Source: Spirochaetales bacterium Spiro_01
Lineage (GTDB): Bacteria; Spirochaetota; Spirochaetia; Sphaerochaetales; Sphaerochaetaceae
DNA length: 5,549 nucleotides
Direction of reading: 5' to 3'
NCBI GenBank assembly: GCA_001604265.1
Contig: LVBC01000125.1
Span: forward strand, 1 to 5,549
In this document: positions 1-5,549 of the stretch, piece after piece
Layout: every line of letters begins with the position of its first letter
Position numbering within the stretch: the stretch's first letter is position 1
Made by a program: the position numbers and the translations under genes
The notes under the pieces: model-generated
Told to the model about the DNA's origin: nothing
What the model saw: only the letters and a program-made list of their open reading frames with translations
Databases searched by the model: none

Positions 1-310
1 TCTCCTTGTTCGCAAGCGAAAGATTCAATCCTGCATCCACTGCGGCGACAGAGGCCTTCAGACCCTCTGCACCTGCAATTCCATTGAGTGCCATGTTGGC
101 ATCAAGAGAACGGAGAAAGGCTTTGAGATCGAAACAATCCCTGTTGAGGGCATATGGACAGGAAAACTCTCTTGACAGCTTCCTGAGCTTGTCTTCTGAT
201 GAGTGCGCAACAAGAGCTGCGACCTCTACATTGATTCTATTGTGCCTTACAGCTTCAAGAAAGGTCGTTCCGATCGAACCGGTTGCACCTAGGACGACGA
301 CTCTCTTCAT
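1..310 (-). CDS. dxr: 1-deoxy-D-xylulose 5-phosphate reductoisomerase, N-terminal part (cut by window edge)
   Basis: Dxr catalyses the first committed step of the MEP isoprenoid pathway, converting DXP to MEP with NADPH and a divalent metal in the cytosol. The first 103 codons are present. The protein begins MKRVVVLGATGSIG, the family's Rossmann NADPH-binding motif (residues 6-14). It continues with VRHN (21-24), AALVAH (31-36), an ALNGIAGAEGL block (74-84) resembling the family's AIVGAAGL, and ends in LANKE (99-103), the conserved motif just before the catalytic domain. The metal-binding and catalytic residues lie beyond the edge. The start is firm: the NADPH motif sits at its usual distance from Met1 and there is no in-frame start upstream. 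The ATG follows the cdsA stop after one base, and no purine-rich SD is visible in the preceding 20 nt, so translation probably depends on coupling to cdsA. LANKE falls about 23 residues earlier than in E. coli Dxr as I remember it. Confidence 0.95.
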   Translation of the reverse strand, partial: MKRVVVLGATGSIGTTFLEAVRHNRINVEVAALVAHSSEDKLRKLSREFSCPYALNRDCFDLKAFLRSLDANMALNGIAGAEGLKASVAAVDAGLNLSLANKE

Positions 311-311
311 A

Positions 312-1154
312 TCAGGTGAGGATGTAGACGACGAAGTAGAAGATAGGGGCGGCTACAAGCAGAGAGTCGATGGAGTCCATCATGCCACCTCTTCCTGGAA
401 TTACGTGACCCGAATCCTTCACACCGGAGCTTCTCTTGAAGCAGGATTCGATCAGATCGCCAAGTGCTGCACCGACTGCAGTCAGAAGACCGAGCAGCAG
501 GCCGCTGAAAGGATTCATGCCGTATATTGGGAATATTGCTGTAAGTAGAAGAGCCAGCAGGCTCGGAATCGAGATTCCTGCAATATAGCCAGCGACAGAC
601 TTGTTCGGAGATACTTTGATGATTCCCTTGTTGTTCTTGCCGAAGAGCATTCCGAAGACGTATGCGAATGTATCGCTTGCAAAGCAGAGACCGAGCAGTG
701 TGATGATCCACACCCAGGCGTTCTCAAGGAAGCAGAAGCGGACGAAGAATGTCGCGATGAGAGAAGGGTATACCAGGAGACAGGCTCTAACGGCCATCCT
801 CTCTCCAGAACCTCTGTAGCCATCGATATCGTAGCCGTTGATCATCTCGAGCGAGAAAACGAATATCAGAAGGACGACAAGCACAAGCGTTGTGAGGTCG
901 TACTCCGGAAGATATGAATACTGGATGTAGGCTGCTGCTGGGAGAAAGGCACCGAGCCAGGGTGGGCTCTGGATCTTCCAGTTCTTTCCCTTTGTCAGCA
1001 TATTGTACATCTCGTAGTTTCCAAGAATGGATATGACCACAATGAGGATTGCAAATGCAAGATAGTTGTGCTGTGGGAGGCATACTATCAGAAATAGAAG
1101 GGTCGGAAGGGCAATGACAGTAGTAAGAACTCTCTGCATCAAAGATCTATTCAC
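312..1154 (-). CDS. cdsA: Phosphatidate cytidylyltransferase (CDP-diacylglycerol synthase)
   Basis: CdsA is an integral membrane enzyme that makes CDP-diacylglycerol from CTP and phosphatidic acid, the branch point for bacterial phospholipids. The 280 residues are strongly hydrophobic, with about nine likely membrane segments (roughly 6-27, 32-48, 66-82, 87-105, 121-143, 147-171, 190-212, 217-236 and 261-279). Family landmarks are SDTFAYVFG (160-168), SPNKS (182-186), GD..E (232-236) and the C-terminal signature: S237-C-F-K-R, K246-D247, PGRGG (253-257) and D260-S-I-D263. Three positions differ from the common consensus: Arg for His in the HGG element, Ser for Arg in D-R-x-D, and Ala188 where EG is usual after the SP.K motif. 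The start is GTG, overlapping the uppS stop by four bases (GTGA) with AGGA just upstream. An ATG at codon 6 is possible, but it lacks an SD and would lose the overlap. Confidence 0.93.
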   Translation of the reverse strand: MNRSLMQRVLTTVIALPTLLFLIVCLPQHNYLAFAILIVVISILGNYEMYNMLTKGKNWKIQSPPWLGAFLPAAAYIQYSYLPEYDLTTLVLVVLLIFVFSLEMINGYDIDGYRGSGERMAVRACLLVYPSLIATFFVRFCFLENAWVWIITLLGLCFASDTFAYVFGMLFGKNNKGIIKVSPNKSVAGYIAGISIPSLLALLLTAIFPIYGMNPFSGLLLGLLTAVGAALGDLIESCFKRSSGVKDSGHVIPGRGGMMDSIDSLLVAAPIFYFVVYILT

Positions 1155-1837
1155 TTTCCTAACCCCCCGAACTTCCGGTTCCTCTGTCCGAAAGCCTTGA
1201 TTATATTAACAATATCATATTCGTCCCAATCAGGCCAAAGCTTTTCGTATGAAACGAACTCTGCATATGCAGCATCCCAGATGAGGAAATTGGAGAGTCT
1301 CATCTCTCCGGCGCTTCTGGCAATTATATCCACTGGTGGGACCTCTGGATTGTCGAAGTTGCTTCTGATCACATCTGGCGTGATCCTGCTTATTCCCTTC
1401 TCGAGCGCCCTGTTGACGGCCCTGCATATCTCATCCTGTCCACCGTAGTTTATTGCAAGCTGCACTATCAGTCTGTCGTTTGCTGCAGTTTTCTCGATGA
1501 CGAAGTGGAGTGCCTCCTGCGCCTCAGATGGAAGAGGGAACATGTCTCCCAGGAAGAGAAGCCTGATTCCATTGTCATTGAAGAAGGGAAGTTCTCCAGT
1601 GACCTTCTCTGAAAAGAGACCCATGAGGTAGTCGACCTCCTCCTTGGGTCTCTTCCAGTTCTCGGTAGAGAAGCAGTAGAGAGTGAGGTATCCGACATTG
1701 TTCCTGATTGCACCCAGAGCAACCCTCTTCAGGGCCTTGAGCCCTGCGAGGTGTCCCGCTGTGCGCGGAAGATGGCGCGCTGTTGCCCAGCGGCCATTTC
1801 CATCCATTATCAGACCAATGTGGAGTGAATTCACCAT
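1151..1837 (-). CDS. uppS: Di-trans,poly-cis-undecaprenyl diphosphate synthase (cis-prenyltransferase)
   Basis: UppS condenses isopentenyl diphosphate units onto farnesyl diphosphate to make C55 undecaprenyl diphosphate, precursor of the lipid carrier for peptidoglycan and other surface polymers. It acts at the cytoplasmic face of the membrane. The motifs are nearly complete: MDGNGRWA (11-18) with the catalytic-type Asp12, GH (28-29), FSTENWKRP (56-64), NYGG (130-133), and DIIARSAGEMRLSNF (170-184) with Arg174, Arg180 and Ser182 of the substrate site, then Glu193. The length of 228 residues is slightly below the usual 240-260, mainly through short ends; the N-terminus starts only ten residues before MDGNG. 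The ATG overlaps the frr stop by one base (TGATG), with GGAG five bases upstream (1846-1843). Together with Dxr two genes downstream, this groups isoprenoid supply and use in one transcript. Confidence 0.97.
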   Translation of the reverse strand: MVNSLHIGLIMDGNGRWATARHLPRTAGHLAGLKALKRVALGAIRNNVGYLTLYCFSTENWKRPKEEVDYLMGLFSEKVTGELPFFNDNGIRLLFLGDMFPLPSEAQEALHFVIEKTAANDRLIVQLAINYGGQDEICRAVNRALEKGISRITPDVIRSNFDNPEVPPVDIIARSAGEMRLSNFLIWDAAYAEFVSYEKLWPDWDEYDIVNIIKAFGQRNRKFGGLGK

Positions 1838-2391
1838 CAGATCTCCATGATCTCCTTTTCCTTGGCCTCTGCAACCTTTCCGACCTCAGCGATGGCATTG
1901 TCAGTCATCTTCTGGATCTTTGTCTCGCCCTCCTTCTGCTGGTCCTCGCTGATTGTGGATGCCTTCTGCATCTTCTTCAGCTCCTCCATTGCATCGCGGC
2001 GGACATTCCTGATTGCGACCTTGGCTCCCTCAGCAGTCTGCTTTGCGCTCTTTGCAAGCTCCTTCCTTCTCTGCTCTGTGAGGGCTGGGAAGTTGACTCT
2101 GATGAGCTTTCCATCGTTGTTCGGATTGAGACCGAGCTCCGACTTCTGGATTGCCTTCTCGATTGCAGGGAGTACAGTCTTGTCCCAGGGCTGGATGACG
2201 ACAAGGCGGGCTTCCGGTACACTGATCGATGCTACCTGGTTCAGAGGAGTCTCTGCACCGTAGTATTCGACAGTGAGCTTGTCGAAGAGAGCAGGGTTTG
2301 CTCTACCAGTTCTCATGGTCTGGTACTCTGATTCGAGAGAAGCAATGCACTTCTTCATCTTTGCTTCGCAGTTTGAAAGTACAGTCTGCAT
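1837..2391 (-). CDS. frr: Ribosome recycling factor
   Basis: RRF acts with EF-G to split the post-termination ribosome into subunits. The protein is 184 residues, almost exactly the family length (about 185). Recognisable blocks are RTGRANPALFDKLTVEYYG (27-45), PLNQVASISVPEAR (49-62), GLNPNNDGKLIRVNFPALTEQRR (87-109) and KVAIRNVRRDA (124-134) with Arg132 of the conserved RNVRRDA element. Its two parts are visible: a long helical N- and C-terminal section that forms the three-helix bundle, and a beta-rich hinge domain from about 31 to 104. The start follows the tsf stop by 13 nt, with GAGG (2404-2401) as SD immediately after that stop. In many bacteria pyrH lies directly upstream of frr; here frr follows tsf directly. 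No odd residues or frame breaks are seen. Confidence 0.98.
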   Translation of the reverse strand: MQTVLSNCEAKMKKCIASLESEYQTMRTGRANPALFDKLTVEYYGAETPLNQVASISVPEARLVVIQPWDKTVLPAIEKAIQKSELGLNPNNDGKLIRVNFPALTEQRRKELAKSAKQTAEGAKVAIRNVRRDAMEELKKMQKASTISEDQQKEGETKIQKMTDNAIAEVGKVAEAKEKEIMEI

Positions 2392-2404
2392 CGTAATCTA
2401 CCTC

Positions 2405-3241
2405 TTATACACCGGCAACGAAGTAGTTGCAGGAGACGATCTCGAGCTTTCCGCCAGCTGCCTTTGCAACCTCTGCCATCTTCTTGGAGACGGACATTGT
2501 GTCATCCTTGACGAATGCCTGGTCAACAAAGCAGATCTCCTTGTAGAGCTTGGAAAGCTTGCCTCTGACGATGCCCTCCTTGACCTTCTCTGGCTTGTCG
2601 AGCTGAGCGACCTGAGCCTTGAAGATGTCGAGCTGAGCCTCCTCGAACTCCTTGGGGATTACCTGGGAGCAGAGGAACTGTGGCTTGTATGCAGCTACGT
2701 GCAGAGCACAGTCGTGGCAGAAGGTAGCGACAGCCTCGTTCTCGAAGAGTGCTGCATTGTCTGCCTTGAAGACGACTACTACGGCAACGGAACCCTCGCC
2801 ATGGAGGTAGGTTGCTGCCATGCCATTTGCTGGAACGTCGATCAGCATGACCTTCTTGCAGGCCATGTTCTCCTTGATTGTTGCGATGAGGCCGTTGACC
2901 ATGTCTGTGAGCTCTGGAACGACTTCGGTATAGCCCTTCTCGAGAACGACCTGGCAGATCTCCTCTCCGAGAGCCTTGAACTGCTCGTTCTTTGCGACGA
3001 AGTCGGTCTCGCAGGAGAGCTCGACAAGGCAGGCCTTGTCACCCTTGGCAAGGACGAATACTCTACCGTTCTCAGTAGCTCTGTCCTGTCTCTTTGCAAC
3101 TGCTGCAAGACCCATCTCCTTGAGGATCTTCTCAGCTTCTGCCATGTCGCCGTTTGCCTCTGTGAGTGCCTTCTTGCACTCCATCATGCCAGCTCCGGTG
3201 ATATCTCTAAGCTTCTTTACTTCTGCTGCGCTGATTGCCAT
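2405..3241 (-). CDS. tsf: Translation elongation factor Ts
   Basis: EF-Ts is the guanine-nucleotide exchange factor that recharges EF-Tu with GTP. The protein is 278 residues, a normal full-length form. The UBA-like N-terminal domain is clear (VKKLRDITGAGMMECKKAL, 8-26, then GD at 31-32 and G44). The EF-Tu-contacting TDFVAKN motif is at 79-85. The core has two related subdomains, with HVAAYKPQFL at 181-190. The C-terminal part has KPEKVKEGIVRGKLSK (216-231) and the QAFVKDDTMSV segment (241-251). Ten cysteines are present, more than in E. coli EF-Ts. The ATG lies 11 nt after the rpsB stop; an AAGGAG SD (3254-3249) overlaps that stop codon, seven bases before the ATG. This pairing with rpsB is the near-universal bacterial arrangement. 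Confidence 0.98.
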   Translation of the reverse strand: MAISAAEVKKLRDITGAGMMECKKALTEANGDMAEAEKILKEMGLAAVAKRQDRATENGRVFVLAKGDKACLVELSCETDFVAKNEQFKALGEEICQVVLEKGYTEVVPELTDMVNGLIATIKENMACKKVMLIDVPANGMAATYLHGEGSVAVVVVFKADNAALFENEAVATFCHDCALHVAAYKPQFLCSQVIPKEFEEAQLDIFKAQVAQLDKPEKVKEGIVRGKLSKLYKEICFVDQAFVKDDTMSVSKKMAEVAKAAGGKLEIVSCNYFVAGV

Positions 3242-3252
3242 AGAATAACTCC

Positions 3253-4098
3253 TTACTTTGTATAGATCTCTTCCTCAGCCTCTTCGTCAGCCTCGGACTT
3301 CTCTTCAGTGTACTTGCTGTAGTCGGCCTCATCGATCTCCTCGGCCTTTGGACCTGGAACTGCCTCGACTGGTGCCTCCTCATCGTCCCCGAGGGTCTCG
3401 ATGATCTGGATGCCTGCCTCGTTGTCTGCGTCGACAACTGCATTTGCGATGATCTCGACGAAGAGAGAGATGGCCCTGATTGCATCGTCGTTGCCTGGGA
3501 TAGGGTAGGTGATGTCTGTTGGGTCACAGTTGGTATCGACGACTGCGATGACTGGGATGCCGAGTCTCTTTGCCTCTGCAACTGCGAGAGCTTCCTTCTT
3601 TGTATCGATGATGAAGAGAGCGCCTGGGAGCTCTGTCATCTCCTTGATGCCTCCGAGGTTCTTCTCGAGCTTTGCCTTCTCCTTTGTATAGAGGGCAACC
3701 TCCTTCTTTGTCAGGGAGTCGAAGGTTCCATCAGCCTCCATCTTCTCGATTCTCTTGAGCTTTGCGATGGACTTCTTGATTGTTGTGAAGTTGGTGAGCA
3801 TGCCACCGAGCCAGCGGTTGTTGACATAGGGCATTCCGCATCTCTTTGCTTCCTGCTCGATTGTCTGCTGTGCCTGCTTCTTTGTACCGACGAACAGGAT
3901 CTGCTTGTTGTTCTTGACCTGTGCTCTGACAGCCTCGTATGCCTCAACGATGCATGCGGATGTCTTCTGGAGGTCGATAATGTGGATTCCGTTTCTCTCT
4001 GTGAAGATGAAACGAGCCATCTTTGGACACCATCTCTTGGTCTGATGGCCGAAATGTACGCCTGACTCAAGCAGGCTCTTCATTGTTACTACTGCCAT
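3253..4098 (-). CDS. rpsB: 30S ribosomal protein S2 with acidic C-terminal tail
   Basis: S2 is a late-assembling protein of the 30S subunit. The 281-residue product carries the S2 core: [15 protein letters not shown] (6-20), [11 protein letters not shown] (36-46), FVGTKKQAQ (69-77), [12 protein letters not shown] (93-104), and the second family signature [19 protein letters not shown] (186-204). The core ends near residue 236. The remaining 45 residues are an unstructured-looking tail with 19 Asp/Glu and only four Lys. Extended S2 proteins of this sort occur in spirochaetes as far as I recall. The ATG has a strong AAGGAG SD (4110-4105) six bases upstream. It is the first gene of the operon, behind its own promoter and a structured leader. 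In E. coli, S2 represses its own rpsB-tsf message, so autoregulation is a reasonable expectation here. Confidence 0.98.
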   Translation of the reverse strand: MAVVTMKSLLESGVHFGHQTKRWCPKMARFIFTERNGIHIIDLQKTSACIVEAYEAVRAQVKNNKQILFVGTKKQAQQTIEQEAKRCGMPYVNNRWLGGMLTNFTTIKKSIAKLKRIEKMEADGTFDSLTKKEVALYTKEKAKLEKNLGGIKEMTELPGALFIIDTKKEALAVAEAKRLGIPVIAVVDTNCDPTDITYPIPGNDDAIRAISLFVEIIANAVVDADNEAGIQIIETLGDDEEAPVEAVPGPKAEEIDEADYSKYTEEKSEADEEAEEEIYTK

Positions 4099-4190
4099 AG
4101 TAATCTCCTTGCGTATTGCTCCAAAAGGAGCCCCTTCTCTGGATCTCAGTATCCTACGATACCGGAAATTCTGTCTTCAACGAAAACAGT
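4099..4190 (-). promoter_or_regulatory. Structured 5' leader of the rpsB operon (three hairpins)
   Basis: Read on the minus strand, the expected leader from about 4190 to the rpsB start holds three successive stem-loops. Hairpin I pairs 4189-4182 with 4178-4171 (8 bp including one G-U, loop of three). Hairpin II pairs 4164-4158 with 4153-4147 (7 bp including one G-U, loop GUAG). Hairpin III pairs GCUCC (4131-4127) with GGAGC (4122-4118) around UUUU. None is followed by a U-tract, so they are not simple terminators. The left arm and loop of hairpin III contain CUCCUU (4130-4125), an exact complement of the rpsB SD AAGGAG (4110-4105), so two exclusive pairings are possible. By analogy with ribosomal-protein leaders this could be an autoregulatory site for S2. 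The pairings are read directly from sequence; the role is inferred and no known RNA family was recognised. Confidence 0.55.
4105..4110 (-). promoter_or_regulatory. Shine-Dalgarno site of rpsB
   Basis: AAGGAG lies six bases before the rpsB ATG. It is a full-strength site and fixes the start codon. Its exact complement occurs 15-20 nt upstream in the leader (4130-4125), so it can be masked by local RNA folding. Confidence 0.85.
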
Positions 4191-4196
4191 ATTGCC

Positions 4197-4225
4197 AATA
4201 TGACATAGATGAACTTTTTTTTCAA
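4197..4225 (-). promoter_or_regulatory. Probable sigma-70-type promoter of the rpsB-tsf-frr-uppS-cdsA-dxr operon
   Basis: On the minus strand the -35 box is TTGAAA (4225-4220, five of six matches to TTGACA) and the -10 box is CATATT (4202-4197, four of six). They are 17 bases apart. TG lies one base before the -10 box, the extended -10 arrangement. Transcription would start near 4190, right at the base of the first leader hairpin. A run of eight A residues (4222-4215) overlaps the end of the -35 box and the spacer. The site lies between the argG terminator and rpsB, which is where an operon promoter is needed. Confidence 0.65.
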
Positions 4226-4237
4226 GGGGAGAGAATG

Positions 4238-4262
4238 AAAAAGGGGGTGATTGCACACCCCC
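4238..4262 (-). terminator. Intrinsic terminator of argG
   Basis: Starting 23 nt after the argG stop, the minus strand has GGGGGTG (4262-4256), a six-base loop and CACCCCC (4249-4243), followed directly by TTTTT (4242-4238). A perfect 7-bp GC-rich stem with an adjoining U-tract is a standard Rho-independent terminator. It separates argG from the rpsB operon. On the plus strand the stem has no T-run after it, so it acts in one direction only. Confidence 0.9.
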
Positions 4263-4285
4263 GTAATGAACAATATCAAAGACCT

Positions 4286-5512
4286 TCAGATCTGGCCCTC
4301 TCTGTGGGCAAAGGCCATGAGGCGGATTGCCGAGATGTTGATGAAACCCTTGCAGTCGAGTGGATGGTAGCCACCTGCCTTGTCCATGGAGCCGAGCTCC
4401 TGGTTGTAGAGGCTCTTTGGAGAGGTGAGGCCTGCGTTTATCACATTGCCCTTGTAGAGGGCGACCTTTGCTGTTCCTGTGACGTTCTTCTGGCTCGTCT
4501 CAAAGAGAGATGTGAGCATGTTGAACTCGGCCGAACCCCAGTAGCCGTTGTAGATGAGCTCTGCATACTTCACAGAGAGCATGTCCCTGAGATGCATTGC
4601 CTCCTTGTCCATGCAGAGCCCCTCGAGATTGTGGTGCGCCTTCCAGAGGATGTCGCAGCCCGGAGTCTCGTAGACGCCCCTCGACTTGATGCCGACGAAC
4701 CTGTTCTCGACCATGTCGACTCTTCCGATTCCATTGTCATGACCGATCCTGTTGAGGTAGTTGATAATCTCGAGTGCACCGGTGCAGCTCTCGTTCGCAG
4801 TCTCGTTTGTGACCTTCACAGGTACACCATCCACGAACTCGATCGCAAGCACAGTCTCCTTGTCCGGAGCCTCCATAGGGGAGACTGTATACGAGAAGAC
4901 ATCCTCTGGGCACCTCTGGCCAGCATCCTCCAGGATTCCAGCCTCGTGGGAGATGTGGATGAGGTTCGCATCCTCGCTGTAAGGCTTCTTGAGGGAGGCC
5001 TTGACAGGGATGTTGTACTTCTCTGCGTATGCAAGCATATCGCTCCTTCCCTCGAACTGCGAAAGGAACTCTGCATCCTTCCATGGGGAGATTATCTTCA
5101 CATCCGGCATGTTCATGTAGTAGCCGAACTCGAACCTTACCTGGTCGTTGCCCTTGCCGGTGGCACCGTGGGCAACGTACTTCGTTCCCTCCTTCTTGGC
5201 AATCTCGATATGCCTCTTGGCGATGATCGGTCTTGCAAGAGAGGTTCCAAGCAGGTATGTGCCCTCGTAGATCGTATTTGCCTTGAGTGCCGGGAAGACA
5301 TAGTTCGTGACGAGCTCGTTCTTCAGATCCTCGATGTAGACCTTGCTGGCTCCGGTTGCGTAGGCCTTCTTCTCGATATAGTCGAAGTCCTCCTTCTGTC
5401 CAACATCCGCAACGTATGCGATTACCTCGAAGCCCTTGTTGGCAAGCCACTTCAGAATTACGGAGGTGTCGAGACCACCTGAATATGCCAGAACTACCTT
5501 TTCCTTGCTCAT
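4286..5512 (-). CDS. argG: Argininosuccinate synthase
   Basis: ArgG joins citrulline and aspartate with ATP to give argininosuccinate, the second-last step of arginine synthesis, in the cytosol. The 408 residues match the usual family length of about 400. AYSGGLDTS (9-17) is the N-type ATP pyrophosphatase loop. [13 protein letters not shown] (116-128) is the second family signature. SEDANL.H.S.E (179-190), the [25 protein letters not shown] stretch (261-285) and the YHPLD segment (382-386) complete the synthetase domain. The start is supported by the P-loop position and the absence of any in-frame start upstream, though its SD is rather distant. The gene is followed by a strong terminator, so it is not part of the rpsB operon. 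No argH or other arginine gene is visible; any upstream partner would lie beyond the right edge. Its codons avoid TTA, CTA and TCA, which leaves the opposite strand open throughout. Confidence 0.98.
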   Translation of the reverse strand: MSKEKVVLAYSGGLDTSVILKWLANKGFEVIAYVADVGQKEDFDYIEKKAYATGASKVYIEDLKNELVTNYVFPALKANTIYEGTYLLGTSLARPIIAKRHIEIAKKEGTKYVAHGATGKGNDQVRFEFGYYMNMPDVKIISPWKDAEFLSQFEGRSDMLAYAEKYNIPVKASLKKPYSEDANLIHISHEAGILEDAGQRCPEDVFSYTVSPMEAPDKETVLAIEFVDGVPVKVTNETANESCTGALEIINYLNRIGHDNGIGRVDMVENRFVGIKSRGVYETPGCDILWKAHHNLEGLCMDKEAMHLRDMLSVKYAELIYNGYWGSAEFNMLTSLFETSQKNVTGTAKVALYKGNVINAGLTSPKSLYNQELGSMDKAGGYHPLDCKGFINISAIRLMAFAHREGQI

Positions 5513-5524
5513 CTTGATTACATT

Positions 5525-5530
5525 CTCCTC
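5525..5530 (-). promoter_or_regulatory. Shine-Dalgarno site of argG, unusually far from the start
   Basis: GAGGAG is the only SD-like sequence before argG, but 12 bases separate it from the ATG, longer than the usual 5-9. Between them lies an ATG followed at once by TAA (5523-5518). Conserved ArgG N-termini agree with the annotated start, so the long spacing appears real. Confidence 0.6.
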
Positions 5531-5539
5531 AAGCTTTAT

Positions 5540-5549
5540 AGATCGGAAG
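5540..5549 (+). other. Probable residual sequencing adapter at the right end
   Basis: The final ten plus-strand bases are AGATCGGAAG, identical to the first ten bases of the common Illumina TruSeq-type adapter. A ten-base match placed exactly at the end is very unlikely by chance. It suggests that the window ends where a contig ends and that these bases, possibly shifted by one or two, are not genomic. Confidence 0.8.

Noticed and set aside
1137..1139. ATG at codon 6 as the true cdsA start
   Set aside because: It has no SD upstream. The GTG five codons earlier gives the typical 4-nt overlap with uppS and has AGGA just ahead.
1161..1166. G6 tract near the 3' end of uppS as a phase-variation site
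   Set aside because: Six bases is short for slippage-driven switching, and the run encodes two of the final glycines (GGLGK). A slip would change only the last few residues.
2273..3265. Open frame of 330 codons on the plus strand, opposite tsf and the start of frr
   Set aside because: It is again the codon-aligned antisense frame of a strongly biased gene (tsf). The Leu/Cys/Asp-rich product resembles no protein family.
4118..4131. GCTCC-TTTT-GGAGC hairpin as a terminator or attenuator before rpsB
   Set aside because: The stem has only 5 bp and no U-tract follows on the minus strand, so it does not fit intrinsic termination. It is kept as a leader structure.
4109..5482. Open frame of 457 codons on the plus strand, opposite argG
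   Set aside because: It is codon-aligned with argG on the opposite strand and stays open because argG avoids TTA, CTA and TCA. The translation has no recognisable domain, and no SD or promoter is apparent.
5535..5540. TATAAA as a possible -10 box for argG
   Set aside because: Its first base lies in the suspected adapter remnant and any -35 box would be outside the window, so it cannot be supported.

Overview
The window looks like a bacterial core-genome fragment, most likely from a spirochaete (Treponema/Sphaerochaeta-like, moderate confidence). Two things suggest this: the gene order rpsB-tsf-frr-uppS-cdsA-dxr with no pyrH between tsf and frr, which as I recall is the Treponema pallidum arrangement, and a ribosomal protein S2 with a long acidic tail. 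All seven genes are on the minus strand, so transcription runs from high to low coordinates. Nearly every base is coding; the only sizeable gap is about 187 nt between argG and rpsB.

Layout in transcription order. argG (5512-4286, argininosuccinate synthase) forms its own unit and ends in a clear intrinsic terminator (4262-4238). A sigma-70-type promoter follows (-35 at 4225-4220, extended -10 at 4202-4197). A leader of about 90 nt then folds into three successive hairpins before rpsB. From that promoter a tight operon runs to the left edge: rpsB (S2), tsf (EF-Ts), frr (ribosome recycling factor), uppS (undecaprenyl diphosphate synthase), cdsA (CDP-diacylglycerol synthase) and the start of dxr (DXP reductoisomerase, cut by the edge). 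Gaps shrink along the operon: 11 nt, 13 nt, a 1-nt overlap, a 4-nt overlap and a 1-nt gap. This suggests strong translational coupling among the lipid genes.

The operon joins translation (S2, EF-Ts, RRF) to envelope lipid supply. Dxr makes the MEP-pathway intermediate that leads to isoprenoid diphosphates, UppS polymerises those into the C55 carrier for peptidoglycan, and CdsA activates phosphatidic acid for phospholipid synthesis.

The items most worth a second look are the rpsB leader, where an anti-Shine-Dalgarno segment could pair either with the SD or with its own hairpin partner, and the last ten bases, which match the start of the common Illumina adapter and are probably not genomic. 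I found no mobile element, CRISPR array, tRNA, rRNA or defence gene. The protein-coding content is ordinary.
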